Assembly (NCBI GenBank): GCA_019114885.1
Contig: DXEQ01000176.1
Span: 1 to 13,046, forward strand
Direction: 5' to 3'
Source: Candidatus Anaerobutyricum stercoripullorum
GTDB taxonomy: Bacteria; Bacillota; Clostridia; Lachnospirales; Lachnospiraceae
Length of the DNA: 13,046 nucleotides
Position numbers and translations under genes: made by a program. This document shows positions 1 to 8,086 of this stretch, in pieces; positions within the stretch are counted from its first letter, which is position 1, and every line of letters begins with the position of its first letter. Below the pieces are notes generated by a model, which was not told the DNA's origin, made no database searches, and worked only from the letters and a program-made list of their open reading frames with translations.

Positions 1-2131
1 GGAGCGGCATCTCCTTTTTCTTTCTCCTGAAGTACAGAAGCTGCTCCACGAAGCGGTCCAGTTTCTCTCTTAACCCCTCGTCTTTTCCCTCTGCCAGATA
101 GATCTCGATCAAATCAAAAAATGCGTACTCCTGCCGGGTCGGGGCAGAGGTGAGGACCCGAAGTCTGGCCAGTTCTTCTTCCGTCAGGCCGCCGATGGAA
201 GAAAGCAGCACCGAGGCCATGGGGATATCCTGATACACGTTATCCACGATGGCCAGATAATTTAAGACAAGCTGTACTTCCCTCGTCTGAAAATAGCCGG
301 TCCGGCTCTCGCACACTGCCGGGATACCGGCTGCGGTGAGAAACTCCGCCATAACTTCCGCCCGCCCGGCGTCGGAACGAAGGAGGATAACCATATCTCC
401 ATACCCGTAGCCTTCTTCCAGCAACCCCCGGATCCGACGGGCGATCATGGCCGTCTCCGCCTCCACCGAATGGACCTCCATCGCCAGATTATCCTTCTCG
501 GCGTCCTCGATGAGCAGAAGCATCTCCGACTCTTCCTTTTCCTGTTCCATGGGACCGCCCTTCCCGGGGCGCAGGGCAATATCTTCCGTGTAATCCACGC
601 CGCCGAACTGCCGGTCCATCAGACGCGAAAAGACCAGATTACAAAGGCCGAGCACCCCCGGCACACTCCGGAAATTGTCGCGCAGCTCCACACGGACGCC
701 GGCCGGCTGACCGGCGGCCGGGTTCTCCTGACTCTCGGTCGGCAGGCCGCCGGCGGCCGCCTCTTCCGTTTTATGATACCGGTCGTAGCGGGACAAAAAC
801 AGATCCGGTCTCGCCTGCCGGAACCGGTAGATACTCTGCTTCACATCTCCCACCACGAACAGGTTATTATTCCCTTCCCGGCAGATTGTATTGAGTATCG
901 TCTCCTGCACCAGGTTGGTATCCTGATATTCGTCCACAAATACCGCTTTATATTTTTCTGAGAGTTCCTTTGCCACAGCGGATGGCGTCGGCTGCCCGTC
1001 TTCCCCGTAGGACTCCACCAGGAGAGACAGGGCAATGTGTTCCAGATCGTCAAAATCATAGACATTCCGGTCCTTCTTGGACTGAAAATACAGTTCCTCG
1101 TAGCGGCCGGAAAGTGTGATCAGTTCCTCAAAACAGCCGGAAAGCTCCCGGTTCTCCCGGCAGAGCTCTCTAAGATCATAAAGAAAATAATCCTGTCTGA
1201 TCTGCTGTAATTCCTCCCGCACCGTCTTATGAAGCGCCTGCGCTTCTTCCAGATACGGCCATTCCTTTTCTTTCTTGTTGGCTCTTGGCAGATTGGCCAG
1301 CTTCAGGCCGGCAAAAGCTTCGCAGAGCGCGTCGAAGTCTTCTTCCTCCAACAGCGCCTGAATCTTCTCCGCATCTTCTGTCAACAGCGCGTCAAACCTC
1401 TCTGATTCCGGCGCGCCGCAAAACAGATCCAGCCCGGCTTCCACCTCCGCCAGCAGTGCTTCCAGCACACCCCGCACTCTGGCAGACAGCGTAAGGAAGG
1501 CCCGGCTCTTCGTCACCGTCTCCGGCGACTCCAGAAGACGCTCCTCCTCTCGCACCGCAATCAGCCACTGGTCCCGGTCCGGAAAACCTCTGGAGAACCG
1601 GTACATTTCCTCGATCAGATTCTCAATCATCCGGTCATTTTTTCCCGGCGCGTAAGCCTCCACAAAACGGCGAAATGACTCTCTCCCGCTCTCGTAGGCC
1701 TCTTCCAGCACATCCTCCATCGCCTTTTGCCGCAGCAAAAACAGTTCGCCCTCCTCCCCGATCCGGAAGGACGGGTCGATACCTGCCTCGTTGAAATGGG
1801 TGCGGATCAGTCGGTTGCAGAAACTGTGCACCGTGGAGATATCCGCATGTTTCATAAGACGGACCTGCCGCCGCAGCCGCCGGTTCTGCGGTTCCTTTTC
1901 CAGACGAAGATCCAGCTCTGCCGTGATTCTCTCCCGCATCTCCTCCGCCGCCGCGTTGGTAAATGTCATCACCAGAAAATCATTCACCGAAAGAGGATGC
2001 TCTTCATCCAGGATCATCTCCGCCATGCGACTGACCAGCACCCTCGTCTTTCCGGCTCCGGCCCCGGCGGACACCAGAATATCGCAGTCCCGCAGGCGGA
2101 CCGCCTGTTCCTGTTCTTTTGTAAAATTCAT
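1..2131 (-). CDS. addA: AddA helicase-nuclease subunit (3' end beyond window)
   Basis: This is the N-terminal 710 residues of the ATP-dependent helicase/nuclease subunit A, the UvrD/PcrA-like motor of the AddAB complex that resects double-strand breaks for RecA loading. Seen directly: a Walker A P-loop around residues 23-29 (AGAGAGKT), motif Ia TFTNAAAEEM, ISTVHSFC, DFDDLEHIAL, a Walker B DEYQDTN at 400-406, VGDVKQSIYRFRQARPDLF just after residue 427, NFRS at 486-489, VILLRS, and GYFQTREVQ near 612. The frame is open and unbroken to the window edge. AddA proteins are usually about 1,200 residues, so the rest of helicase domain 2 and the C-terminal RecB-type nuclease lie outside. The ATG directly follows the TAA of addB, and AGGTGG five bases upstream serves as ribosome binding site, so translation is probably coupled. 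An Ala/Gly/Pro-rich stretch at about 457-478 enlarges the loop before NFRS. Confidence 0.96.
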   Translation of the reverse strand, partial: MNFTKEQEQAVRLRDCDILVSAGAGAGKTRVLVSRMAEMILDEEHPLSVNDFLVMTFTNAAAEEMRERITAELDLRLEKEPQNRRLRRQVRLMKHADISTVHSFCNRLIRTHFNEAGIDPSFRIGEEGELFLLRQKAMEDVLEEAYESGRESFRRFVEAYAPGKNDRMIENLIEEMYRFSRGFPDRDQWLIAVREEERLLESPETVTKSRAFLTLSARVRGVLEALLAEVEAGLDLFCGAPESERFDALLTEDAEKIQALLEEEDFDALCEAFAGLKLANLPRANKKEKEWPYLEEAQALHKTVREELQQIRQDYFLYDLRELCRENRELSGCFEELITLSGRYEELYFQSKKDRNVYDFDDLEHIALSLLVESYGEDGQPTPSAVAKELSEKYKAVFVDEYQDTNLVQETILNTICREGNNNLFVVGDVKQSIYRFRQARPDLFLSRYDRYHKTEEAAAGGLPTESQENPAAGQPAGVRVELRDNFRSVPGVLGLCNLVFSRLMDRQFGGVDYTEDIALRPGKGGPMEQEKEESEMLLLIEDAEKDNLAMEVHSVEAETAMIARRIRGLLEEGYGYGDMVILLRSDAGRAEVMAEFLTAAGIPAVCESRTGYFQTREVQLVLNYLAIVDNVYQDIPMASVLLSSIGGLTEEELARLRVLTSAPTRQEYAFFDLIEIYLAEGKDEGLREKLDRFVEQLLYFRRKKKEMPL

Positions 2132-5100
2132 TTAGTCCACCTGCCCTTCTTCCTGCTCTGCCCTTCCCTGGGGCAAATGTGTTCCGGTATCCGAAGCCTC
2201 TCTGCGGATGGCGTCCAGCACTTCCTCCGTGGACTGCTTCTTAAAATCCCGGTAGTCGTATCCTTCCAGCCGGGGATCAAAGCCGCAGACCGAACTGTAC
2301 GGACAATAGTCACAGGCCGTTCCCTTTTCATTCTTATACGGGCTGACCGGAATCTTTCCGTCATAGATGGCCTCGCCCATCTCCGTGATCTTGCGGCGCA
2401 TGTATCGTCCGATGGCATAAAAATCTTCCGTATCCAGCACCGCCGCGTTTTTGTAAGGCTCTCCCTTCTTGGTCAGGCGCACGGAGGCGGAGAGAAAATT
2501 CTCCTGCCCCTCTTCCAGCTTACTTAAGATATCCCTGTCGCTGTTGGCGTAACCGGACATGCGAAAACTTCTCCGGGCCGCCTCCTCTCCGCCTTCCGCC
2601 TTAAAGATCGGGTCTTTCAGATTATAGTAAAACATCCCCGCAGGCACGGCCTCCCGGCCGCTCTCTTTCCCGTAGATCTCCTGCGCTACATTCATATAGA
2701 TGACCAGCTGCATCTGCAGCCCATGGTAAAGGTCGTTGATATCAAAGGTCTCCACCCCGGATTTATAATCGATGATCCGCAGCAGGATCCGGTCTTCTTC
2801 CTCACAGACGTCCACCCGGTCGATGAAGCCTTCCAGCTGCATCCGGCTGCCGTCCTTTAACGGCAGGTGCACTGCTTCCAGCTTGTCCGTCCGGCCAAAA
2901 TGCAGCTCAAACCGGTCCGGCTCCATCTGGCTGTGCATCAGATGCATCCGAAGCACCCGCACAGTCCTCCGCAGAATCCGCTCCACCACCTGTACCTTAT
3001 AGGCATTTCTGGCGGAACTGTGCAGTACCTCCCCGGTGTCTCCTCCCACTGCCGTCTTCACGGCGGAGAGAACCCAGTCATCCGCCACATTTTCCGGAAT
3101 ATCCTTCCAGTGGTAGTCGGACTCCCGGAGTCTTCGGGAGAAAAGTTCCAGCGCCTGATGGAAGAGATTCCCCAAATCCACCGGCCGTACCGTATACTCT
3201 TCCCGTTCCCGAAGCTCCAGCCCGTACGTACAATAATATTGATACGGACACGCCGCGAACCGCTCCAGCCGGGTCACGCTTCCTTTCAGCTCCCGTCCGA
3301 ACAGCTCCTGCATCAGCGGGGCGGGAAGCGATCCATCCGCGCCCCTGCAACTGCCGGACCAGAGTGCCAGCAGCGGTTTGCGCAGTTCCTCCTTCTCATA
3401 CCAGTACCGCAGAAGAAGACGGAACGCCCGGGAAGTCTCTCTCCCTTCCCGGAGGGCCTGCAGCCCCTCAATGAGCAGTTCTCTGCTGTCCTCCGCGTTA
3501 AAATAATAGCGGCGCGCGCTGCCGGGATAACTCTCCTCTTTCAGAGCAGGGAAAAGCCGCAGACATTCCTTTAACAGCGGAGACGGATGAATGGCCGTCC
3601 CCCCACCGTCCAGCAAGGCATACGTAAAAAACAGTTCCCGCCCCGGTTTTGTGAGAGCCAGATACATGTAAAATTCATCCTCCAGAGACTGTTCTTCGAG
3701 GCAGAGGGAGAGCTGAATCCCCTGTTCACTCAGCACCTGTTTCTCATCGTCGCTGATCATTCCGCCGTCTTCCAGCGCCGGCGGAATCTGCCCGTCGTTC
3801 ATACCGGCAATAAATAATACCTTCACGTCCGACAGACGGGTTCGTTTGAGATCTCCCAGAATCAGCGCGTCCATGGACAGAGGCGGCGTGCCCAGTTTCA
3901 GACTGTCAAATCCGGCGTCCAGGATGGCGGTCAGCTCCTCCACCGGAAGCTTCTCCTCCCCGAATATCCCTACAATCTTATCCAGCAGCGAAAGGAGCAG
4001 TTCAAACAGCTGACGGTACTCCTTTCCCCGCACGTAATCGCCCTCCTGCTCTGCCAGTTCGGCCAGCCGGATCAGCTTCTCATGATAGCGCAGACGGCAC
4101 ATGGCGTCATAGAGCGCTTCCATCTTATCCCGGACACAGGTCTGTTTCTCCCGGAGAGTCTGCGTACACGCCGCCGTCTCCGACAAAAGCTTCTCCCTGA
4201 GAACCTGCAGACGCTCCCCTTTCTTCTCTTCGATACGGCTCATCCGCCGCACAAACGGGTTCTTCCACATGGAGTATCCGCGAATGCCCGCCCAGATCAC
4301 ATAGTTCTCCAACGTGTCCGTCTCCTCGTCCGTAAAATCAGACATTCCCGACTTCAGATACCGGAAGACGCTCTCATAGGAATAGTCTGCCGCTGCCAGA
4401 TGAAGGAGAGCCCGCAGAGTCTCCACCCCGGGATGATAAGAAACACTTCTCTTCGTATCCACAAAAAGCGGGGTATGCAGAATCTCCGCCTTCCTCTGAA
4501 AAGCCGAGGCATATCCCTCCACATTTCCTGTCAGAATAGCGAAATCCCGGTAACGGTACCCTTCTGTGCGAATCATCCGCTCAATCTCGTGGAGAATATA
4601 TTCCGCTTCCCCGTCCGGGTTGCGGCAGGCCGTCAGATGAAGATGAGCCGGTTCTCCTTCAAAACACTTCCGGTCCGCGCGGAGCAGATGTCGCTCCAGA
4701 AACACAAGCTCCTCGTTCTCAAACCGGGGCGGGTTCTCCTGCGCCAGCCACACCGGCTCCTCCATGGCGACTCCGGCTTCCCGGCAGATCTGCGCCAGTG
4801 TGCGCACCGTCTGCCCGCTGAAATGAAACAGTTCGCCGCCGCGCCCGGACCGGGAACCGGCTCCCGTTCTTCCGTCCGCCGTCTCACCCGCTCCCCGGGA
4901 AAACGGTTCGTCTTCCATGGTCACCGATACATTTACCTGCGAAGATACCTTTAACAGTTCCCGCAGGAACTTAAGCTGTACCGGCGTAAATCCCGTAAAG
5001 CCGTCAAAAAAGAAGACGCCGTCCCGAAGCATGTCCGAGGAGGGAACCAGATTGCTCACCACATCCAGAATCTGCTCCGCCACCATAAAACGGCTGGATA

Positions 5101-5608
5101 TCTCCTGATCAAAATAGGTGAAGATCGTCCCCAGCTCCTGGCATTTCTCTTTCAGACCCGGATGCTCCGAAAGCCCTTCCTCCACCGCCTGCAGCTGCTG
5201 CCCGGTCACGCCGTAGCCGATACATTCGATGAGGACAGACTTTAATTCATCCACAAAGCCCGCCTTCCGGATATTTCTCCGAAAAAAAGGAAATTCCTCC
5301 TCATGCTCCGCCAGAATCTTGCGCAGCACCAGCGACACGCCCAGATCCTCCAGAATATCCTTCGGCTGATAGCCGCACTCGTCAAAAATCCGGTAGGCAA
5401 GCCGGTAAAAGCTCAGCACATCAATATTAAAATATCCGTGAAGAGGATGTGCCTCCACCAGCTTCCGCTGCATTTCCAGACTGAACTGTTCCGGAACGAT
5501 GATATAACAATTCTGTTTTGGATTCTCTCCGGACAGACGGACGGCCTCCTTCAGGACCATTTCCGTCTTGCCCTGGCCGCTGCTGCCCGCAATGATTCTC
5601 AATGCCAT
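2132..5608 (-). CDS. addB: AddB helicase-nuclease subunit, Fe-S nuclease
   Basis: AddB (1,158 residues, close to the usual length of about 1,160) is the second subunit of the AddAB break-processing complex. Its N-terminal helicase-like half has a P-loop, GSSGQGKT, at residues 8-15. The C-terminal half is a RecB-family nuclease: GFIDRVD at 927-933, the catalytic IDYKSG with D947 and K949, and the Q967-to-Y971 QLVIY motif. Cys787 (in ACPYQYY) and Cys1099, Cys1102 and Cys1108 (C-x2-C-x5-C near the C terminus) match the four ligands of the iron-sulfur staple known in AddB. The ATG has an AGGAG site about eight bases upstream. The gap from ispG is 26 bases, and the stop abuts the addA start, indicating co-transcription. 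A Gly/Arg/Ser-rich, low-complexity segment lies at 238-258. All key nuclease and Fe-S residues look intact. Confidence 0.97.
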   Translation of the reverse strand: MALRIIAGSSGQGKTEMVLKEAVRLSGENPKQNCYIIVPEQFSLEMQRKLVEAHPLHGYFNIDVLSFYRLAYRIFDECGYQPKDILEDLGVSLVLRKILAEHEEEFPFFRRNIRKAGFVDELKSVLIECIGYGVTGQQLQAVEEGLSEHPGLKEKCQELGTIFTYFDQEISSRFMVAEQILDVVSNLVPSSDMLRDGVFFFDGFTGFTPVQLKFLRELLKVSSQVNVSVTMEDEPFSRGAGETADGRTGAGSRSGRGGELFHFSGQTVRTLAQICREAGVAMEEPVWLAQENPPRFENEELVFLERHLLRADRKCFEGEPAHLHLTACRNPDGEAEYILHEIERMIRTEGYRYRDFAILTGNVEGYASAFQRKAEILHTPLFVDTKRSVSYHPGVETLRALLHLAAADYSYESVFRYLKSGMSDFTDEETDTLENYVIWAGIRGYSMWKNPFVRRMSRIEEKKGERLQVLREKLLSETAACTQTLREKQTCVRDKMEALYDAMCRLRYHEKLIRLAELAEQEGDYVRGKEYRQLFELLLSLLDKIVGIFGEEKLPVEELTAILDAGFDSLKLGTPPLSMDALILGDLKRTRLSDVKVLFIAGMNDGQIPPALEDGGMISDDEKQVLSEQGIQLSLCLEEQSLEDEFYMYLALTKPGRELFFTYALLDGGGTAIHPSPLLKECLRLFPALKEESYPGSARRYYFNAEDSRELLIEGLQALREGRETSRAFRLLLRYWYEKEELRKPLLALWSGSCRGADGSLPAPLMQELFGRELKGSVTRLERFAACPYQYYCTYGLELREREEYTVRPVDLGNLFHQALELFSRRLRESDYHWKDIPENVADDWVLSAVKTAVGGDTGEVLHSSARNAYKVQVVERILRRTVRVLRMHLMHSQMEPDRFELHFGRTDKLEAVHLPLKDGSRMQLEGFIDRVDVCEEEDRILLRIIDYKSGVETFDINDLYHGLQMQLVIYMNVAQEIYGKESGREAVPAGMFYYNLKDPIFKAEGGEEAARRSFRMSGYANSDRDILSKLEEGQENFLSASVRLTKKGEPYKNAAVLDTEDFYAIGRYMRRKITEMGEAIYDGKIPVSPYKNEKGTACDYCPYSSVCGFDPRLEGYDYRDFKKQSTEEVLDAIRREASDTGTHLPQGRAEQEEGQVD

Positions 5609-5634
5609 ATTTTTTCTCCTGTCTCCCGTCCGTG

Positions 5635-6690
5635 TTACTTCCAGTTGACCAGTTCATCCCGCAGGGTGGATAACAGTTCCTCCTCCGGAACCTTCCGCAC
5701 GATCTTCCCCTTTTTGATGAGAAGACCTTCCCCCACGCCGCCGGCAATGCCGATGTCCGCCTCTCTGGCTTCTCCCGGTCCGTTGACCACGCAGCCCATG
5801 ACAGCCACCTTGATATTCAGATGATCAAACTCCGTCACCATCTTCTCCACCTCGTTGGCCAGCGAGATCAGATCGATATTCGTCCGTCCGCAGGTCGGAC
5901 AGGACACGACCTCAATGCCGCCTTTCCGAAGTCCCAGTGTCCTGAGAATCTGCTTGGCAGAGGCGATCTCGTTGACCGGATCGCCGGTCAGAGATACCCG
6001 GATCGTATCACCGATACCCTCGTGGAGGATGATACCCAGTCCCAACGCAGACTTGATGTTGCCGGAATACACGGTTCCCGCCTCAGTGATGCCCACATGG
6101 AGCGGATACGGGCACTGCGGCGCCAGCAATTCATGGGCTTTTACACACATGAGTACATCAGAAGACTTGATACTCACCACCAGATTGTCATAGCCCATGT
6201 CCTCAATCATCTTCACCTTATCCAGCGCGCTCTCCACCAGCCCTTCCGCCGTCACTCTTCCATATTTTTCAATGAGATCCTTCTCCAGAGAACCGCTGTT
6301 GACACCGACGCGGATTGGCACACCGTACTCTTTCGCCTTATCCACCACCGCCTGCACCTTCTCGGCGGAACCGATATTGCCCGGATTGATGCGGATCTTG
6401 TCCGCCCCATTCTCAATGGCCGCGATGGCCATCCGGTAATCAAAATGGATATCCGCCACGATCGGGATGTGAATCTGCTTTTTGATCTGTCCCAGCGCCT
6501 TTGCCGCCTCCGGAGTCGGCACCGTGGAACGGACGATCTCGCAGCCCGCCTTCTCCAGCGCGTGAATCTGCGCCACCGTCGCTTCCACATCTTCCGTCTT
6601 TGTGTTGGTCATGGACTGGATCAGAATGGGATTGCCCCCACCGATGACCCGGTTCCCGATCGCGATTACCTTTGTCTTGTCTCGATACAT
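5635..6690 (-). CDS. ispG: 4-hydroxy-3-methylbut-2-en-1-yl diphosphate synthase IspG
   Basis: IspG (GcpE) is the 4Fe-4S enzyme that reductively opens methylerythritol cyclodiphosphate to HMBPP, the next-to-last MEP pathway step. The 351-residue protein has the TIM-barrel signatures of the family: an early IQSMTNTKTEDVEAT, VADIHFDYRMA, INPGNIG and GVNSGSLEKDL. The C-terminal cluster domain has Cys264 and Cys267 in CPTCGR, Cys300 in GCVVNGPGEA, and the conserved Glu307. The length fits the short bacterial type without the plant-type insert. The ATG at 6690 has GAGGAGG about seven bases upstream. It follows a 330-base spacer after rseP, so it probably has its own promoter, and it is followed at 26 bases by addB. 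It shares the pathway with dxr two genes upstream. Confidence 0.98.
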   Translation of the reverse strand: MYRDKTKVIAIGNRVIGGGNPILIQSMTNTKTEDVEATVAQIHALEKAGCEIVRSTVPTPEAAKALGQIKKQIHIPIVADIHFDYRMAIAAIENGADKIRINPGNIGSAEKVQAVVDKAKEYGVPIRVGVNSGSLEKDLIEKYGRVTAEGLVESALDKVKMIEDMGYDNLVVSIKSSDVLMCVKAHELLAPQCPYPLHVGITEAGTVYSGNIKSALGLGIILHEGIGDTIRVSLTGDPVNEIASAKQILRTLGLRKGGIEVVSCPTCGRTNIDLISLANEVEKMVTEFDHLNIKVAVMGCVVNGPGEAREADIGIAGGVGEGLLIKKGKIVRKVPEEELLSTLRDELVNWK

Positions 6691-6718
6691 GTTTTCCCTC
6701 CTCTGTATACTTCCTTTT

Positions 6719-6748
6719 TATATACATTTCTTATATTATTTCTGTAAA
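6719..6748 (-). promoter_or_regulatory. candidate promoter for ispG-addB-addA
   Basis: On the minus strand TTTACA (6743-6748, five of six bases of the -35 consensus) is followed after 18 bases by TATATA (6719-6724, four of six bases of the -10 consensus) in an AT-rich stretch. Transcription would begin near 6710, leaving a leader of about 20 bases that contains the GAGGAGG site of ispG. The -35 box lies inside the last unit of the degenerate repeat array. Several overlapping TATA-like hexamers make the exact box uncertain. Confidence 0.4.
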
Positions 6749-6853
6749 TGTAATGCTCTTTCACTCTCTGCAAATGTGATGGCTGTTCCTTCATGCTCCG
6801 CAAATGTGACAACCGCTCGCCATGCTCAGTAAATGCAGCGACTGCCATGCATG
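6742..6853 (-). repeat. four degenerate tandem repeats of about 29 bases
   Basis: Four head-to-tail units can be aligned by eye at 6825-6853, 6796-6824, 6766-6795 and 6742-6765. On the minus strand, units begin with CATG (AGTG in the last) and end in a core like CACATTTGCGGAG: CTGCATTTACTGAG, CACATTTGCGGAG, CACATTTGCAGAG and TACATTTACAG. The cores are 29, 30 and 26 bases apart, near three helical turns. The middle part of each unit is poorly conserved, and the last unit is short. The array abuts the candidate ispG promoter. It is too degenerate and unspaced for CRISPR. Confidence 0.55.
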
Positions 6854-6925
6854 AAAAACACGGTTCCTCCTTCCGCAGCAGTATCTCCCGCCCCAGAAGA
6901 AAAGACTGCCGCACAAATGACGGAT

Positions 6926-6973
6926 TCCTCTTTTTATGTAAACGGCGGGGGCATGAGCCGCCCGCCAAAAAGG
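6926..6973 (-). repeat. nested inverted repeat after rseP, possible weak terminator
   Basis: Read on the minus strand, a GC-rich stem of GGCGGG plus GGC closes on a TCAT loop and pairs with GCC plus CCCGCC, with one bulged base (6944-6966). Outside it, TCC-TTTTT pairs with AAAAA-GA-GGA. Just before it, AGGAT-CAC-ATCCT followed by Ts (6967-6983) forms a small competing hairpin that looks terminator-like but has only five base pairs. The GC hairpin lacks a T run on either strand. It lies about 50 bases after the rseP stop and could end, process or stabilise the upstream transcript. Confidence 0.4.
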
Positions 6974-7020
6974 ATGTGATCCTGTTCGCTTTTGCAGCAG
7001 TCTTATCTTTATGTGTTCTA

Positions 7021-8055
7021 TTATCCGATAAAAATATTCCGGATATCATTGGCCATGATAAATACCATGAACGCCAGCAGAAGGACCAGTCCCGCGAAAT
7101 GCACCATGCCCTCTTTCTCCGGGTCCACCTTCTTCCTCCGTATCATCTCAATGATGATAAAGAGCAGTCGCCCGCCATCCAGAGCCGGCAGAGGCAACAG
7201 GTTCATGACGCCCAGATTGGCGCTCAAAAGTATGGCAAAGCTCGTGAGGCTCAGCGCCGCCGCGCCGATACCGTAAATGATGGATTCCTCGTAGGTATTG
7301 CCGATCATGTTGACAATGCCCACCGGTCCCGACATATCGTTCATGGACGCTCTGCCGCTGATCAGGTACTTGAGACTGAGGAAGGTGGACTTGATCTGGT
7401 AGCGCACTTCCAGAAGACTGTACTTAAGCGTACCAAGCACTCCCACCTTCGTGTTGTCCGTCATGGTGATGCCCAGCAGGTAGGAACCGTCCTCCAGATG
7501 ACGGTCCACCTCCACCGTATGCTCCTCACCATCTCTCACATAGGTGACATCCACCTCCGGTCGGTCTGTGTTCATGAAATTATAGAGGCTGATCTCCCGG
7601 AAATTATAGATATGGGAGTGATCCAGTCTCACGATGCGGTCTCCCTCCTGCAGCCCCGCCTCATAAGCGGCGCTTCCCGGTTCCACCGTGCCGACCACCG
7701 CCGGGTCCGAGCCGCCAAAGCCCACCACAAACAGAGCCAGCACAAACGCCAGAATAAAATTAAAAAACGGACCGGCAAATATGACGGAAAAGCGGGCCAG
7801 CGGCGACTTGCTCCCGAACGCTCTCGGATCACTGCTCTCCCCGTCCTCGCCCAACATCACACAGCAGCCGCCGAAGGGCAGGCACTTGATGGAATACTTC
7901 GTCTCTCCCTTCCGGATGCCGAACAACGTCGGCCCGATTCCGATGGCGAACTCTTCCACACAGATGCCGTTCTTCTTCGCCAGAAGAAAATGTCCCAACT
8001 CATGTATGATGATGATAATACTGAAAATCAGTATCGCCAGAATAATTCGTAACAT
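7021..8055 (-). CDS. rseP: RseP-type site-2 zinc metalloprotease
   Basis: This is an intramembrane site-2 protease (RseP/RasP/YluC), which cleaves transmembrane segments of regulatory proteins such as anti-sigma factors and remnant signal peptides. The 344-residue protein has HELGH at 18-22 in the first membrane helix, with H18 and H22 as zinc ligands and E19 catalytic. A second hydrophobic helix around 88-112 is followed by one PDZ domain at about 118-184 (VEPGSAAYEAGLQEGDRIV). The C-terminal membrane part holds NLLPLPALDGG, with D293 as the third zinc ligand, and a last helix near the C terminus. One PDZ domain rather than two is usual for Firmicutes. The ATG has AAAGGATG just upstream. The gap from dxr is 31 bases, so the two are probably co-transcribed. 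Its substrate here cannot be read from the sequence. Confidence 0.97.
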   Translation of the reverse strand: MLRIILAILIFSIIIIIHELGHFLLAKKNGICVEEFAIGIGPTLFGIRKGETKYSIKCLPFGGCCVMLGEDGESSDPRAFGSKSPLARFSVIFAGPFFNFILAFVLALFVVGFGGSDPAVVGTVEPGSAAYEAGLQEGDRIVRLDHSHIYNFREISLYNFMNTDRPEVDVTYVRDGEEHTVEVDRHLEDGSYLLGITMTDNTKVGVLGTLKYSLLEVRYQIKSTFLSLKYLISGRASMNDMSGPVGIVNMIGNTYEESIIYGIGAAALSLTSFAILLSANLGVMNLLPLPALDGGRLLFIIIEMIRRKKVDPEKEGMVHFAGLVLLLAFMVFIMANDIRNIFIG

Positions 8056-8086
8056 GTGTCATCCTTTCTTACTTTATGTCTGTCTC

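Larger units (their letters stand above)
6691..7020. other. 330-base rseP-ispG spacer without a convincing gene
   Basis: This is the longest non-coding stretch in the window. It holds, in minus-strand order, a nested inverted repeat shortly after the rseP stop, a roughly 112-base array of degenerate 24-30-base repeats, an AT-rich candidate promoter, and the ispG ribosome binding site. Reading frames cross it on both strands, but none has a recognisable product or a good ribosome binding site at its start. The abrupt widening of spacing, compared with 14-46 bases between the preceding genes, suggests a transcription-unit boundary. Confidence 0.7.

Noticed and set aside
5821..6747. A 308-codon open frame on the plus strand opposite ispG
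   Set aside because: ispG on the minus strand has all its catalytic motifs. The antisense product is Arg/His-rich and resembles nothing.
6742..6853. CRISPR array
   Set aside because: The units are degenerate, directly adjacent, have no unique spacers of constant length, and no cas genes are nearby.
6666..7049. A 127-codon minus-strand frame that crosses the whole rseP-ispG spacer
   Set aside because: It starts inside rseP without a ribosome binding site, ends inside ispG, and part of its sequence simply translates the degenerate repeats. No family is recognised.
6793..8052. A 419-codon open frame on the plus strand covering rseP and part of the spacer
   Set aside because: It is antisense to a clear rseP and has low-complexity His/Arg/Gln-rich sequence with no recognisable domain. 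Long antisense frames are expected from the codon bias of the real gene.
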